This document shows positions 54,664-63,018 of a DNA stretch of 64,000 bases, piece by piece; within the stretch, counting starts at the first letter, position 1; every line of letters begins with the position of its first letter. Made by a program: the position numbers and the translations under genes. Below the pieces are notes generated by a model. The model was not told the DNA's origin. It worked only from the letters and a program-made list of their open reading frames with translations, and searched no databases. Origin of the DNA: Pseudomonas putida (lineage in GTDB: Bacteria; Pseudomonadota; Gammaproteobacteria; Pseudomonadales; Pseudomonadaceae); contig NZ_JANHLE010000009.1 of NCBI RefSeq assembly GCF_028682475.1, forward strand, positions 62,001 to 126,000. The letters are read 5' to 3'.

Positions 54664-56142
54664 CTACCGACGCTTGCTACCGCCGAGCAACGAGCCCATC
54701 AAGCCGCGTACCAATTGCCGCCCGAACTGGTTGGCCGCCTGACGCATCGCCGACTTGATCGCCTGCCCGGCAGCGCTCTGGAGGAATTCGCCAGCCTGGT
54801 CAGCAAAGCTTGGCTCGGCAGCGGCAGGCGCCTGTTCGGGCTGCGCTACCCCGCCTTTGCGGGCGGTGAGCATTTCATAGGCCGACTCACGGTCCACCGG
54901 TTTGTCGTAACGCCCGGCCAACGGCGAGGCGCCAATCAGTGCGGCGCGCTCGGCATCGCTCAACGGCCCGATACGCGACTGCGGTGGCGCGATCAACACC
55001 CGCTGGACCATCCCCGGCGTGCCTTTGTCCTGCAGGGTACCGACCAAGGCTTCACCGATGCCCAGCTCGGTCAGCACGCTCAGGGTGTCAATATCAGGGT
55101 TGGGGCGGAAACCATCGGCCACGGCCTTCAACGACTTCTGTTCTTTGGCAGTGAAGGCCCGCAGGCCGTGCTGGATACGCAAGCCCAGTTGCGCCAGGAC
55201 ATCGTCCGGCAAGTCACCCGGCGACTGAGTGACGAAATACACTCCGACGCCCTTGGAGCGAATCAACCGCACCACTTGCTCCAGCCGATCCTGCAACGCC
55301 TTCGGCGTACCGTTGAACAACAGATGCGCTTCATCGAAGAACAGTGCCAGCAACGGCTTGTCAGCATCGCCGCGCTCGGGCAACTGCTCGAACAACTCGG
55401 CCAGCAACCACAGCAGGAAGGTCGCATAGACCTTGGGTGCCTCGTGCACCAGACGACTGGCATCGAGCAGATGGATACGCCCGCGACCGTCGGTATCCGG
55501 ACGCAACAGATCCTCCAGTTGCAACGCCGGCTCACCGAACAACGCCTCGGCGCCCTGCTGTTCCAGGGTGGCCAGGCGCCGCAACAGGGCCTGACTGGAA
55601 CCGGTGGTCATCAGCGCAGTGTCTTCACCGAGCAATTGCGGGTTGTCTTTGAGGTGCGCCAGCAGCGCCTTGAGGTCCTTGATATCGAGCAGCAACAGGC
55701 CTTCGCGATCGGCCACCTTGAACGCGGCATACAGCGCGGCCTGCTGACTGTCGGTCAATTCCAGCAGGTTGCCCAGCAACAACGGGCCCATTTCACTGAG
55801 GGTGGTGCGCAATGGATAACCGGATTGCCCGTGCACATCCCACAGGCTGACCGGATAAGCCTGCGGCCGGTGGCCAAGCCAGGGCATCCCGGCGATGCGT
55901 TCGGCGACTTTGCCCTGAGGGTTGCCCACCGCGCCCAGGCCACACAGGTCACCTTTGACGTCGGCGGCGAATACCGCCACCCCGGCATCGCTGAACGCCT
56001 CAGCCATGTGCTGCAGGGTTACGGTCTTGCCGGTACCGGTAGCCCCTGCAACCAGACCATGTCGGTTGGCCAGGCGCATGGCCTGGGCAACCGCCTGTCC
56101 GGTCGGGTCGGCACCGAGAATGAACTGCGAAGAGTCAGGCAT
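54664..56142 (-). CDS. HerA-like ATPase (DUF853, YjgR family)
   Basis: A 492-residue P-loop ATPase. Walker A is GATGTGKT (33-40), Walker [14 protein letters not shown] near 265-277, and the downstream [20 protein letters not shown] is the sensor-like region of HerA/FtsK-type proteins. The C-terminal part is Ala/Gln-rich and ends KRR. E. coli YjgR (about 500 residues) is the usual relative. Its role is not established, and DNA translocation is inferred from the fold. Convergent with pit; its start region overlaps the likely mcpG promoter. Confidence 0.88.
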   Translation of the reverse strand: MPDSSQFILGADPTGQAVAQAMRLANRHGLVAGATGTGKTVTLQHMAEAFSDAGVAVFAADVKGDLCGLGAVGNPQGKVAERIAGMPWLGHRPQAYPVSLWDVHGQSGYPLRTTLSEMGPLLLGNLLELTDSQQAALYAAFKVADREGLLLLDIKDLKALLAHLKDNPQLLGEDTALMTTGSSQALLRRLATLEQQGAEALFGEPALQLEDLLRPDTDGRGRIHLLDASRLVHEAPKVYATFLLWLLAELFEQLPERGDADKPLLALFFDEAHLLFNGTPKALQDRLEQVVRLIRSKGVGVYFVTQSPGDLPDDVLAQLGLRIQHGLRAFTAKEQKSLKAVADGFRPNPDIDTLSVLTELGIGEALVGTLQDKGTPGMVQRVLIAPPQSRIGPLSDAERAALIGASPLAGRYDKPVDRESAYEMLTARKGGVAQPEQAPAAAEPSFADQAGEFLQSAAGQAIKSAMRQAANQFGRQLVRGLMGSLLGGSKRR

Positions 56143-56160
56143 GTTTTTTCACCCTCTGTT

Positions 56161-56188
56161 TAAAGCTTTGGTTTAAATCGGCCGATAT
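56161..56188 (+). promoter_or_regulatory. candidate FliA (sigma-28) promoter of the chemoreceptor gene
   Basis: TAAAG at 56161 and GCCGATAT at 56181-56188 resemble the flagellar sigma-28 consensus TAAA-N15-GCCGATAA, with one extra spacer base and one mismatch. It lies 125 bp before the chemoreceptor start, and chemoreceptor genes are often FliA-dependent. Confidence 0.55.
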
Positions 56189-56312
56189 CTCATTAGCGAT
56201 AGACCACCAGAAAGACAGGAAAAGCCCGACAAGGAAAGGGGACCTGCACTGCTTTCAAACTGTTCTTTGTGCGAACGACCCGGATAACAAAACCTTAGCG
56301 GACCGACACGTT

Positions 56313-58193
56313 ATGAACAAAAGCCTCCGATTCAGCCACAAGATACTTCTGGCCGCTTCTCTGATCGTCATGATCGCCTTCACGTTGTTCACTTTGTACA
56401 ACGATTTCCTGCAGCGCAATGCGATTCGTGAAGATCTGGAACGTTATCTCGCAGAGATGGGCGATACCACCTCCACCAATATTAAAAACCTGTTTGATGG
56501 CCGCATCCTGCTGGTGCAAAACGTCGCACAGAACATTGCCGCGTTTCCCGCTGCCGAAAACATCGGCACCCTGCTCGGGCAACAAGCGCTGGTCTCAAGT
56601 TTCCTGACTATCTACCTGGGTGACGTCAACGGTGGTTTCACCATTCGCCCGCAAACCAAGATGCCCGACGGGTATGACCCACGTGTACGGCCCTGGTACA
56701 AAGACGGCATGGCCGCCAACGGCCCGATCCTGACCGAACCCTATATTGACGTCAGCACCGGTAAAATGGTGATTTCCGTGGTCGTCACGGCCGCGCGCAA
56801 CATCGGCGTGGTCGGTGGCGATCTGGCCCTGGACGGTCTGACCGAAATCATCAACTCGCTGAACTTCGGCGGCATGGGCTACGCCTTCCTGGTCAACGAC
56901 CAAGGCAAGATTCTGGTGCACCCGGACAAAAACCTGGTGATGAAGTCGCTGTCGGACCTGTACCCGCAAAACACGCCGCGCCTGAGCAAAGACCTGAGTG
57001 AAGTCCAGGTCGACGGCCAGACCCGTCTGCTGACCTTCGCCCCGGTCAAGGGCCTGCCTTCGGCCAACTGGTACATCGGCCTGTCCGTCGACAAGGACAA
57101 GGCCTTCTCGATGCTCAGCGAATTCCGCACCTCGGCGGTGATTGCCACCCTGGTTGCCGTGGTGATCATCATCGCCCTGCTCGGCCTGCTGATCCGTGTT
57201 CTGCTGCAGCCGCTGCACACCATGACCCGGGCCATGGAAGACATCGCCGAAGGCGAAGGCGACCTGACCAAGCGCCTGACCCTGCACAGCCAGGACGAAT
57301 TCGGCATCCTCGGCACCGCGTTCAACCGTTTCGTAGAGCGTATTCACACCTCGATCCGCGAAGTGTCTTCCGCCACCGAGCAGGTCAACGAAGTGGCACT
57401 GCGGGTGGTGAGCGCCTCCAACTCGTCGATGGTCAACTCCGACGAACAGTCCAACCGCACCAACAGCGTCGCGGCCGCCATCAACCAGCTCGGCGCCGCC
57501 GCCCAGGAAATCGCCCATAACGCCGCCCAGGCTTCGCAACAGGCAAGCTCGGCGCGCCATCTGGCCGAAGAAGGCCAGCAAGTAGTCGATCGCAGCATCG
57601 CCGCAATGAACCGTCTGTCGGATCTGATCTGCACCTCCAGCTCGCACATCGAGACGCTCAACAGCAAAACGGTGAACATCGGCCAGATTCTCGAAGTGAT
57701 CACCAGCATCTCGCAGCAGACCAACCTGCTGGCGCTCAACGCCGCGATCGAAGCCGCCCGCGCCGGTGAAGCCGGGCGCGGTTTCGCCGTGGTTGCCGAT
57801 GAAGTACGCAACCTTGCGCACCGCACCCAGGAGTCGGCGCAGCAAGTGCAGAACATGATCGAAGAGCTGCAGGTCGGCGCCCGCGAGTCGGTCGACACCA
57901 TGGGCCAAAGCCAGCGCCACAGCCAGGACAGCGTCGAGATCGCCAATCAGGCCGGTGAGCGTCTGGGCAGCGTGACCCTGCGCATCGGCGAGATCGACGG
58001 CATGAACCAGTCGGTAGCCACCGCCACCGAGGAGCAGACCGCCGTGGTCGACTCGATCAACATGGACATCAACGAGATCAATATGCTCAACCAGGAAGGG
58101 GTCGAGAACCTGCAGTCGACCCTGCGCGCCTGCGCCGACCTGGAACAGCAGGCCAGCCGCCTGAAACACCTGGTCGGCAGCTTCCGCATCTGA
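56313..58193 (+). CDS. mcpG: methyl-accepting chemotaxis receptor, dCache type (McpG-like)
   Basis: A 626-residue inner-membrane chemoreceptor. TM1 is at about 10-30. The periplasmic dCache domain (about 35-270) carries [12 protein letters not shown] and [16 protein letters not shown] and then [12 protein letters not shown], the residue pattern of amino-acid-binding dCache_1 modules. TM2 is at about 275-298. HAMP follows ([20 protein letters not shown]), then the signalling domain with hairpin tip [20 protein letters not shown] and [21 protein letters not shown]. putida McpG senses GABA; the name rests on remembered synteny and this motif. A candidate FliA promoter lies upstream. Confidence 0.85.
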   Translation: MNKSLRFSHKILLAASLIVMIAFTLFTLYNDFLQRNAIREDLERYLAEMGDTTSTNIKNLFDGRILLVQNVAQNIAAFPAAENIGTLLGQQALVSSFLTIYLGDVNGGFTIRPQTKMPDGYDPRVRPWYKDGMAANGPILTEPYIDVSTGKMVISVVVTAARNIGVVGGDLALDGLTEIINSLNFGGMGYAFLVNDQGKILVHPDKNLVMKSLSDLYPQNTPRLSKDLSEVQVDGQTRLLTFAPVKGLPSANWYIGLSVDKDKAFSMLSEFRTSAVIATLVAVVIIIALLGLLIRVLLQPLHTMTRAMEDIAEGEGDLTKRLTLHSQDEFGILGTAFNRFVERIHTSIREVSSATEQVNEVALRVVSASNSSMVNSDEQSNRTNSVAAAINQLGAAAQEIAHNAAQASQQASSARHLAEEGQQVVDRSIAAMNRLSDLICTSSSHIETLNSKTVNIGQILEVITSISQQTNLLALNAAIEAARAGEAGRGFAVVADEVRNLAHRTQESAQQVQNMIEELQVGARESVDTMGQSQRHSQDSVEIANQAGERLGSVTLRIGEIDGMNQSVATATEEQTAVVDSINMDINEINMLNQEGVENLQSTLRACADLEQQASRLKHLVGSFRI

Positions 58194-58200
58194 CTGTCAG

Positions 58201-58224
58201 GGGCAGCGGCGCGTGCCGCTGCCC
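58201..58224 (+). terminator. hairpin after the chemoreceptor gene
   Basis: A perfect 10-bp stem GGGCAGCGGC / GCCGCTGCCC with a GCGT loop lies 8 bp after the stop, followed by TTCCCCT. The U-tract is poor, so it may be a weak terminator or an mRNA 3' stabiliser. Confidence 0.55.
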
Positions 58225-58345
58225 TTCCCCTCGTAACGCGATCGAACAAACTATCCTTCATAGAGGTCAACCTTAGGGCGCGTCATCGGTGGCTAACCAC
58301 AGCCGGATGACACACTCGCAAGACGATCTCGGAGGGATGCTGATC

Positions 58346-59458
58346 GTGCACATTGCCGACATCACCATGTTCTACGCCCCCGCCAGTGGCGGTGTGCGTA
58401 CCTATCTTGATGCCAAACATCACCACCTGGGACACACCCCCGGTGTCCGCCACAGTCTGTTGATCCCCGGTGCCAGCCGCCAACACGCCAATGGCATCTA
58501 CCAGGTGCCGGCACCCGCCCTGCCGTTCGGCAATGGCTATCGTTTTCCATTGCGCCTGGCGCCCTGGCGCAACGTCCTGCAGGATCTGCAGCCGGACCTG
58601 ATCGAAGTCGGCGACCCTTACCTGACCGCCTGGGCAGCCCTGGAGGCACGCCGCCAGCTCGATGTGCCGGTCATCGGTTTCTATCACTCCGACCTGCCCC
58701 TGCTGGTCAGCAATCGCATGGGCAACTGGTTCACCCCGAATGTCGAAGCCTATGTCAGCAGGCTGTACGGCAATTTCGACCGGGTCCTGACGCCCAGCCT
58801 GGTGATGGCCAGCAAACTGCGCCGCCTGGGGATCGGCAATGTGCATGTGCAGCGGCTTGGCGTCGACCTGAGCACCTTTCATCCGCAACACCGCGATCCG
58901 GCGCTGCGCCGGCAATTGCACATCGCCGACAGCACACACCTGCTGGTATTTGCCGGCCGTGGCTCGCGGGAGAAAAACCTGCCGGTGCTGCTCGACTGCA
59001 TGCAACGCCTGGGCAGGCACTATCACCTGCTGCTGGTAGGCTCGCACATGCCCTCCAATGTGCCGGCCAATGTCACGGTCATCGACCACTTCTGCCCGAC
59101 CCACGAAGTCGCCCGCCTGCTGGCCAGCGCCGACGCCCTGGTACACGCGGGTGATCAGGAGACCTTTGGCCTGGTGGTCCTCGAAGCCATGGCCAGTTCG
59201 ATTCCGGTGATAGCCGTCGCCGCAGGCGCTTTCGTAGAAATCCTCGACGAACGCTTTGGCCGCCTGTGCCCGCCCAACGACGGCCAGGCCATGGCCAGGG
59301 CCGTGCGTGAAGTGTTCGAAGAAGGCGCAACGCAGCTCGGCTTGCAGGCGCGTCGGCATGTCGAGCAGCGCTACGCCTGGGACAGCGTGGTCAATGGCCT
59401 GCTGGCCCACTACCGGGCAGTGCTTGGCCATGAGCTGCCGGTGCGGGCGCATGCCTGA
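58346..59458 (+). CDS. GT4-family glycosyltransferase
   Basis: A 370-residue cytoplasmic or membrane-associated GT-B enzyme. The N-terminal domain starts HIADITMFYAPASGGVRTYL, the glycine-rich acceptor loop. The C-terminal nucleotide-sugar domain has LLVFAGRGSREKNLPVLLDC, then HAGDQETFGLVVLEAMASSI, the E-x7-E motif. The GTG at 58346 is preferred because GGAGGG lies nine bases before it and the family start MHIAD follows; ATGs at 58307 and 58337 are in frame but poorly spaced. The stop overlaps the deacetylase start by eight bases, so the three genes to 61219 are one unit. The acceptor is unknown. Confidence 0.83.
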   Translation: MHIADITMFYAPASGGVRTYLDAKHHHLGHTPGVRHSLLIPGASRQHANGIYQVPAPALPFGNGYRFPLRLAPWRNVLQDLQPDLIEVGDPYLTAWAALEARRQLDVPVIGFYHSDLPLLVSNRMGNWFTPNVEAYVSRLYGNFDRVLTPSLVMASKLRRLGIGNVHVQRLGVDLSTFHPQHRDPALRRQLHIADSTHLLVFAGRGSREKNLPVLLDCMQRLGRHYHLLLVGSHMPSNVPANVTVIDHFCPTHEVARLLASADALVHAGDQETFGLVVLEAMASSIPVIAVAAGAFVEILDERFGRLCPPNDGQAMARAVREVFEEGATQLGLQARRHVEQRYAWDSVVNGLLAHYRAVLGHELPVRAHA

Positions 59459-60224
59459 GCCCAGCGTCAACCCCAGCAGCGGGCAAAGCCTGCTGCTGGT
59501 ATTGCATGACGTAGCCCCGCACACCTGGCCGGACTACCAACCGTTCGTCGAGGCAGTTGACGCCCTGGGCGAGATTCCCATGACCTGGCTGGTGGTACCG
59601 GATTTCCACAAACAGCATCCCCTGGCCTCGGCAACGGGCTTTCGGCACATGCTCGATCAGCGCCTGCGGCGTGGCGACGAGTTGGTGCTGCACGGCTATT
59701 ACCATGTCGATGACAGCCCGCCACCACACTCGGCACGGGATTACTTTCTACGCCGAATCTACACTTTCGAAGGTGAGTTCTGCAGCCTGGACCAAGCCTG
59801 CGCACTGCAGCGCCTGGAGGCGGGCATGGCAGTGTTTCGCCGCTTCGACTGGCCGCTGGCAGGTTTCGTCGCCCCGGCCTGGTTGATGAGCGACGGCACC
59901 CGCCAGGCGTTGCGCACCCTGCCCTTGCAGTACACCAGCGATCCACGGCACTTCTATCACCTGCCCGACTTTACCCCGGTCGCCGCTCCCGGCCTGGTCT
60001 GGAGCGCGCGCAGCGCCTGGCGCCGGGGCCTGTCGAAGATCGTCTGCGAACTGCAGGCGGCCCGCCTGCAACAAGCGCCGGTGATACGCCTGGGCCTGCA
60101 CCCGGTGGATATGCGCCATGATTTTTCTCGCCACTACTGGATGCAAACCTTGCAACACCTGCTGCGCCAGGGCCGCACACCGCTGACCAAATCTGCCTGG
60201 CTGAGCAGCAGGCAATGGCGGTGA
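59451..60224 (+). CDS. polysaccharide deacetylase-like protein (DUF2334)
   Basis: A 257-residue protein of the NodB-like DUF2334 family. The expected metal and catalytic residues are visible: VLHDVAPHTWPDY (first Asp), DELVLHGYYHVDD (His pair), and late RLGLHPVDMRH. There is no signal peptide, so it would act in the cytoplasm, unlike peptidoglycan deacetylases. The start overlaps the glycosyltransferase stop by eight bases and its stop overlaps the flippase-like gene by ten. A role in deacetylating a sugar just added by the glycosyltransferase is plausible but inferred. Confidence 0.82.
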   Translation: MPEPSVNPSSGQSLLLVLHDVAPHTWPDYQPFVEAVDALGEIPMTWLVVPDFHKQHPLASATGFRHMLDQRLRRGDELVLHGYYHVDDSPPPHSARDYFLRRIYTFEGEFCSLDQACALQRLEAGMAVFRRFDWPLAGFVAPAWLMSDGTRQALRTLPLQYTSDPRHFYHLPDFTPVAAPGLVWSARSAWRRGLSKIVCELQAARLQQAPVIRLGLHPVDMRHDFSRHYWMQTLQHLLRQGRTPLTKSAWLSSRQWR

Positions 60225-61219
60225 ATCGCCTCCTCTGGCTGCTCCTGGCCCTGATCATGGCGCTGCTGGTGCCAGTCGTGCTCGGTGGCAGTGACCTGCT
60301 GGGGCGCCTGCGCGCTTTCGCCCCCGGCTTGATGCTGGGCCTGCTGGGGATGATCTTGCTGTGCTGGATCATCAATGCCCTTCGCCTGCGGCTGCTGCTG
60401 GGCAGTCAGGGCGAACACCTCGGGCGCATGCGCAGCCTCGGCGTGATCATCGCCACCGAGTTCGCCATCTGCACCACCCCCGGCGGCAGCGGCGGCCCCT
60501 TGGCCTTGATGGCGCTGCTGGCGCGCCACCGCATCGGCCCGGCACGCAGCAGCGCGGTGTTCGCCGCCGACCAGCTTAATGACCTGCTGTTTTTCCTCTG
60601 TGCCATGCTCGGTATCGCTGGCTACGCCCTGCTGTACAGCCTCAACCGCCGCCTGGAAGGCATGCTGCTGAGCAGCGCCGCACTGATGCTCGCGATAGTC
60701 ACCGGGGTTGTCGTGCTGCTGGCTTGTCGGCGCCTGTTGCTCAGGCTCAGTGGCCGGATGCTACGCAGGCTCAAGGTCTCCCCCTCGCGGCGCCGGCGCT
60801 GGACGCGCAAAACACTGCACTTCTTGCGCGCCCTGGGCGAGACCTGGAAACTGCCCAAGCGCACCCTGGCCCTGGTGTTTGCCTTGACCTGCGTGCATTG
60901 GGGGTTGCGCTACAGCGTGCTGTACCTGGCCCTGCGCGGACTGGGCGTGGATGTGCAGTGGATGCTCAGTTTTCTGGTGCAGATGCTCTCGCTCAGCGCC
61001 GGGCAATTCAGCCTGCTGCCCGGTGGCGCCGGGGCCGCGGAGCTGACCTCGGCCGCGTTGCTGACCCCCCTGGTGGGGAGTTCCACTGCGGCTGCAGCCA
61101 TTCTGATCTGGCGGCTGGTGACCTATTACTTCTACCTGATTGCCGGTGGCCCGGTGTTCCTGTGCTTGCTGGGACGACCGCTACTGGAGCGCTTCAATCA
61201 GGCTCGGGCACGTCGCTAG
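60215..61219 (+). CDS. UPF0104 / LPG-synthase-TM-like membrane protein
   Basis: A 334-residue protein with about eight helices, matching the membrane (flippase) part of lysyl-phosphatidylglycerol synthases and UPF0104 proteins but with no aminoacyl-transferase domain. Characteristic segments are GVIIATEFAICTTPGGSGGP, RSSAVFAADQLNDLLFF and SAGQFSLLPGGAGAAELTSA. Such stand-alone proteins are thought to flip lipids or lipid-linked products. It is the last gene of the overlapping glycosyltransferase/deacetylase unit, which suggests that the unit makes and moves a glycolipid (inference). The 3' end overlaps a small convergent gene. Confidence 0.83.
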   Translation: MAVNRLLWLLLALIMALLVPVVLGGSDLLGRLRAFAPGLMLGLLGMILLCWIINALRLRLLLGSQGEHLGRMRSLGVIIATEFAICTTPGGSGGPLALMALLARHRIGPARSSAVFAADQLNDLLFFLCAMLGIAGYALLYSLNRRLEGMLLSSAALMLAIVTGVVVLLACRRLLLRLSGRMLRRLKVSPSRRRRWTRKTLHFLRALGETWKLPKRTLALVFALTCVHWGLRYSVLYLALRGLGVDVQWMLSFLVQMLSLSAGQFSLLPGGAGAAELTSAALLTPLVGSSTAAAAILIWRLVTYYFYLIAGGPVFLCLLGRPLLERFNQARARR

Positions 61220-61367
61220 GGCGCTGCAACTGCTCCCAGAGTTCGGCGGCACCGGGGAAATCGGTACCATCCTCACTGTCCAGTGCCTGCGGGTCGTAAC
61301 GGCTCAAACAGCCTTCGCCGAGGGTGGGCGGGGCTTTGGAGGTTGCCTTGTCGAGGGGATCGGCCAT
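61194..61367 (-). CDS. small acidic protein of unknown function
   Basis: A 57-residue protein starting MADPLDKATSKAPPTLGEGC and ending QRPSDVPEPD. It is supported by a near-perfect AGGAGG box seven bases before the ATG at 61367. It is acidic and proline-rich, with one cysteine and no hydrophobic helix. No family is recognised. It lies 26 bp downstream of purU on the same strand, so it may be cotranscribed. Its last 26 bases overlap the convergent UPF0104 gene end. Confidence 0.7.
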   Translation of the reverse strand: MADPLDKATSKAPPTLGEGCLSRYDPQALDSEDGTDFPGAAELWEQLQRPSDVPEPD

Positions 61368-61393
61368 GCTGCAACCTCCTGCCTTGAGCGTGG

Positions 61394-62245
61394 TTAGTTG
61401 AAGACCACGGTCTTGTTGCCGTGCACCAGAACACGGTCTTCCAGGTGATAGCGCAAGCCACGCGCCAGCACCATCTTCTCGACGTCACGGCCGAACCGGA
61501 CCATGTCGTCGATGCTGTCGCTGTGGCTGACACGCACCACGTCCTGCTCGATGATCGGGCCGGCGTCCAGCTCTTCGGTCACATAGTGGCAGGTCGCGCC
61601 GATCAGCTTCACACCACGCAACGAGGCCTGGTGATACGGCTTGGCGCCGACGAACGAAGGCAGGAAGCTGTGGTGAATGTTGATCACCTGCTGGGCATAT
61701 TCCTGGCACAGTTGCGGTGGCAGGATCTGCATGTAACGCGCCAGCACCACGACATCGGCACCGTGTTCCTTGACCAGGCGCGACACTTCGGCAAACGCCG
61801 GTTGCTTGTCCTGCGGATCGACCGGTACATGGAAGAACGGAATACCATGCCACTCGACCATGCTGCGCAGGTCGTTGTGGTTGGAGATCACACAAGGAAT
61901 GTCGCAGTCGAGTTCTTTGGCGTGCCAGCGGTGCAACAAGTCAGCCAGGCAATGAGATTCACGGCTGGCCATCAGCACGACGCGTTTTTTCTGGTCGGTG
62001 TCGGTAATACGCCAGACCATGGAAAATTCTTCAGCAATCGGTGCAAATGCTTCACGCAAAGCCTCAATGCCAAATGGCAGGGTGTCTGCGCGGATTTCGT
62101 GACGCATGAAGAACCAACCGCTCTGCTCATCGGAATGATGGCTCGCTTCGTTGATCCAGCCGTTATGAGACGCCAGGAAATTACTGACTTTGGCGACGAT
62201 GCCAACGCGGTCGGGGCAAGCAATCACCAGCCGGAAGGTGCGCAT
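61394..62245 (-). CDS. purU: formyltetrahydrofolate deformylase
   Basis: A 283-residue enzyme that hydrolyses 10-formyl-THF to formate and THF, balancing one-carbon pools and feeding PurT. The N-terminal ACT domain is FRLVIACPDRVGIVAKVSNF with NEASHHSDEQSGWFFMRHEI. The formyltransferase-like catalytic domain has CVISNHNDLRSMVEWHGIPF, VINIHHSFLPSFVGAKPYHQ and GATCHYVTEELDAGPIIEQD, giving the Asn/His/Asp catalytic triad. Length matches PurU (about 283). A small gene follows 26 bp downstream. Confidence 0.95.
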   Translation of the reverse strand: MRTFRLVIACPDRVGIVAKVSNFLASHNGWINEASHHSDEQSGWFFMRHEIRADTLPFGIEALREAFAPIAEEFSMVWRITDTDQKKRVVLMASRESHCLADLLHRWHAKELDCDIPCVISNHNDLRSMVEWHGIPFFHVPVDPQDKQPAFAEVSRLVKEHGADVVVLARYMQILPPQLCQEYAQQVINIHHSFLPSFVGAKPYHQASLRGVKLIGATCHYVTEELDAGPIIEQDVVRVSHSDSIDDMVRFGRDVEKMVLARGLRYHLEDRVLVHGNKTVVFN

Positions 62246-62484
62246 GAAAGGGACTCCAGATACTTCGCAAAGGCGCTCATTCTAACGAGTGCCCGGAAAA
62301 ACTGCAGTAGGCAATGCGCACATCCTGTCAGTTGCAGCGACTGTCGCTGAGAACAGCACAACGCCACGCGACACACGGCGTGGCGCCCGATAAATGCTTT
62401 TTACCAGTCTTAGTTTGTAAAATATTTTTAATACAATTTATCGGTTCGATTTAACCGCGCCTGCATTTATCGCCAAGTTTAATG

Positions 62485-62513
62485 TTTACTTGGCAGTAAG
62501 CTCTGACTATTAT
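62485..62513 (+). promoter_or_regulatory. sigma-70-type promoter of the MvaT-family gene
   Basis: TTTACT at 62485-62490, a 17-bp spacer and TATTAT at 62508-62513, starting about 40 bp before the ATG. The whole 313-bp gap from purU (62246-62558) holds no gene. It has a hairpin GCCACGC/GCGTGGC near 62365-62387 and a very AT-rich stretch at about 62395-62455, a likely autoregulatory target of the MvaT product. Confidence 0.6.
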
Positions 62514-62558
62514 TGGCCCACTGTCTACCTGATTCCCCCCATTTCCAAGGATCACCCA

Positions 62559-62936
62559 ATGTCCCTGATTAACGAATACCGCGCCACCGAAGAAGCCATC
62601 AAAGAACTGCAGGCTCGCCTGGCCAACCTGTCGAATGACGACAAGCTGAAGAAAGAGCTGGAGTTCGAAGGCAAACTGCGCAACCTGATGGGCGAATATC
62701 AGAAGTCGCTGCGCGATATCATTGCCCTGCTCGACCCTGAAGCAAAATCGAGCAAAACCCCACGTGGTGCTGTTAAAACCACCGGTACCAAGCGCGCGCG
62801 CAAGGTCAAGCAATACAAGAACCCGCACAACGGTGAAGTCATCGAAACCAAAGGCGGCAACCACAAAACCCTGAAAGAGTGGAAAGCCAAGTGGGGTGGC
62901 GATGTGGTTGAAGGCTGGGCAACCCTGCTGGGTTAA
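62559..62936 (+). CDS. turA: MvaT/TurA-family xenogeneic silencer
   Basis: A 125-residue H-NS-like nucleoid protein. The N-terminal half is a coiled-coil oligomerisation region (MSLINEYRATEEAIKELQAR, DDKLKKELEFEGKLRNLMGE). A linker rich in Lys and Thr follows, then the DNA-binding domain VKQYKNPHNGEVIETKGGNH and KTLKEWKAKWGGDVVEGWAT, with the Lys/Gly minor-groove motif. It silences AT-rich genes. From memory, KT2440 TurA is encoded beside purU, as here. The start at 62559 has an AAGGA box; the longer frame would add 23 unlikely residues. A strong terminator follows. Confidence 0.93.
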   Translation: MSLINEYRATEEAIKELQARLANLSNDDKLKKELEFEGKLRNLMGEYQKSLRDIIALLDPEAKSSKTPRGAVKTTGTKRARKVKQYKNPHNGEVIETKGGNHKTLKEWKAKWGGDVVEGWATLLG

Positions 62937-62968
62937 TTGCCAGTCACTGCAACGCGTTTGCACTGATG

Positions 62969-63000
62969 AAAAAACGCCAGCTTGCTGGCGTTTTTTTTCG
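62969..63000 (+). terminator. terminator of the MvaT-family gene
   Basis: AAAACGCCAGC and GCTGGCGTTTT around a TT loop, followed by more T (eight in all). The A-run ahead of the stem also suits the convergent sbcB gene. Confidence 0.93.
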
Positions 63001-63018
63001 CCCCTGGTTTAGTGCCGC

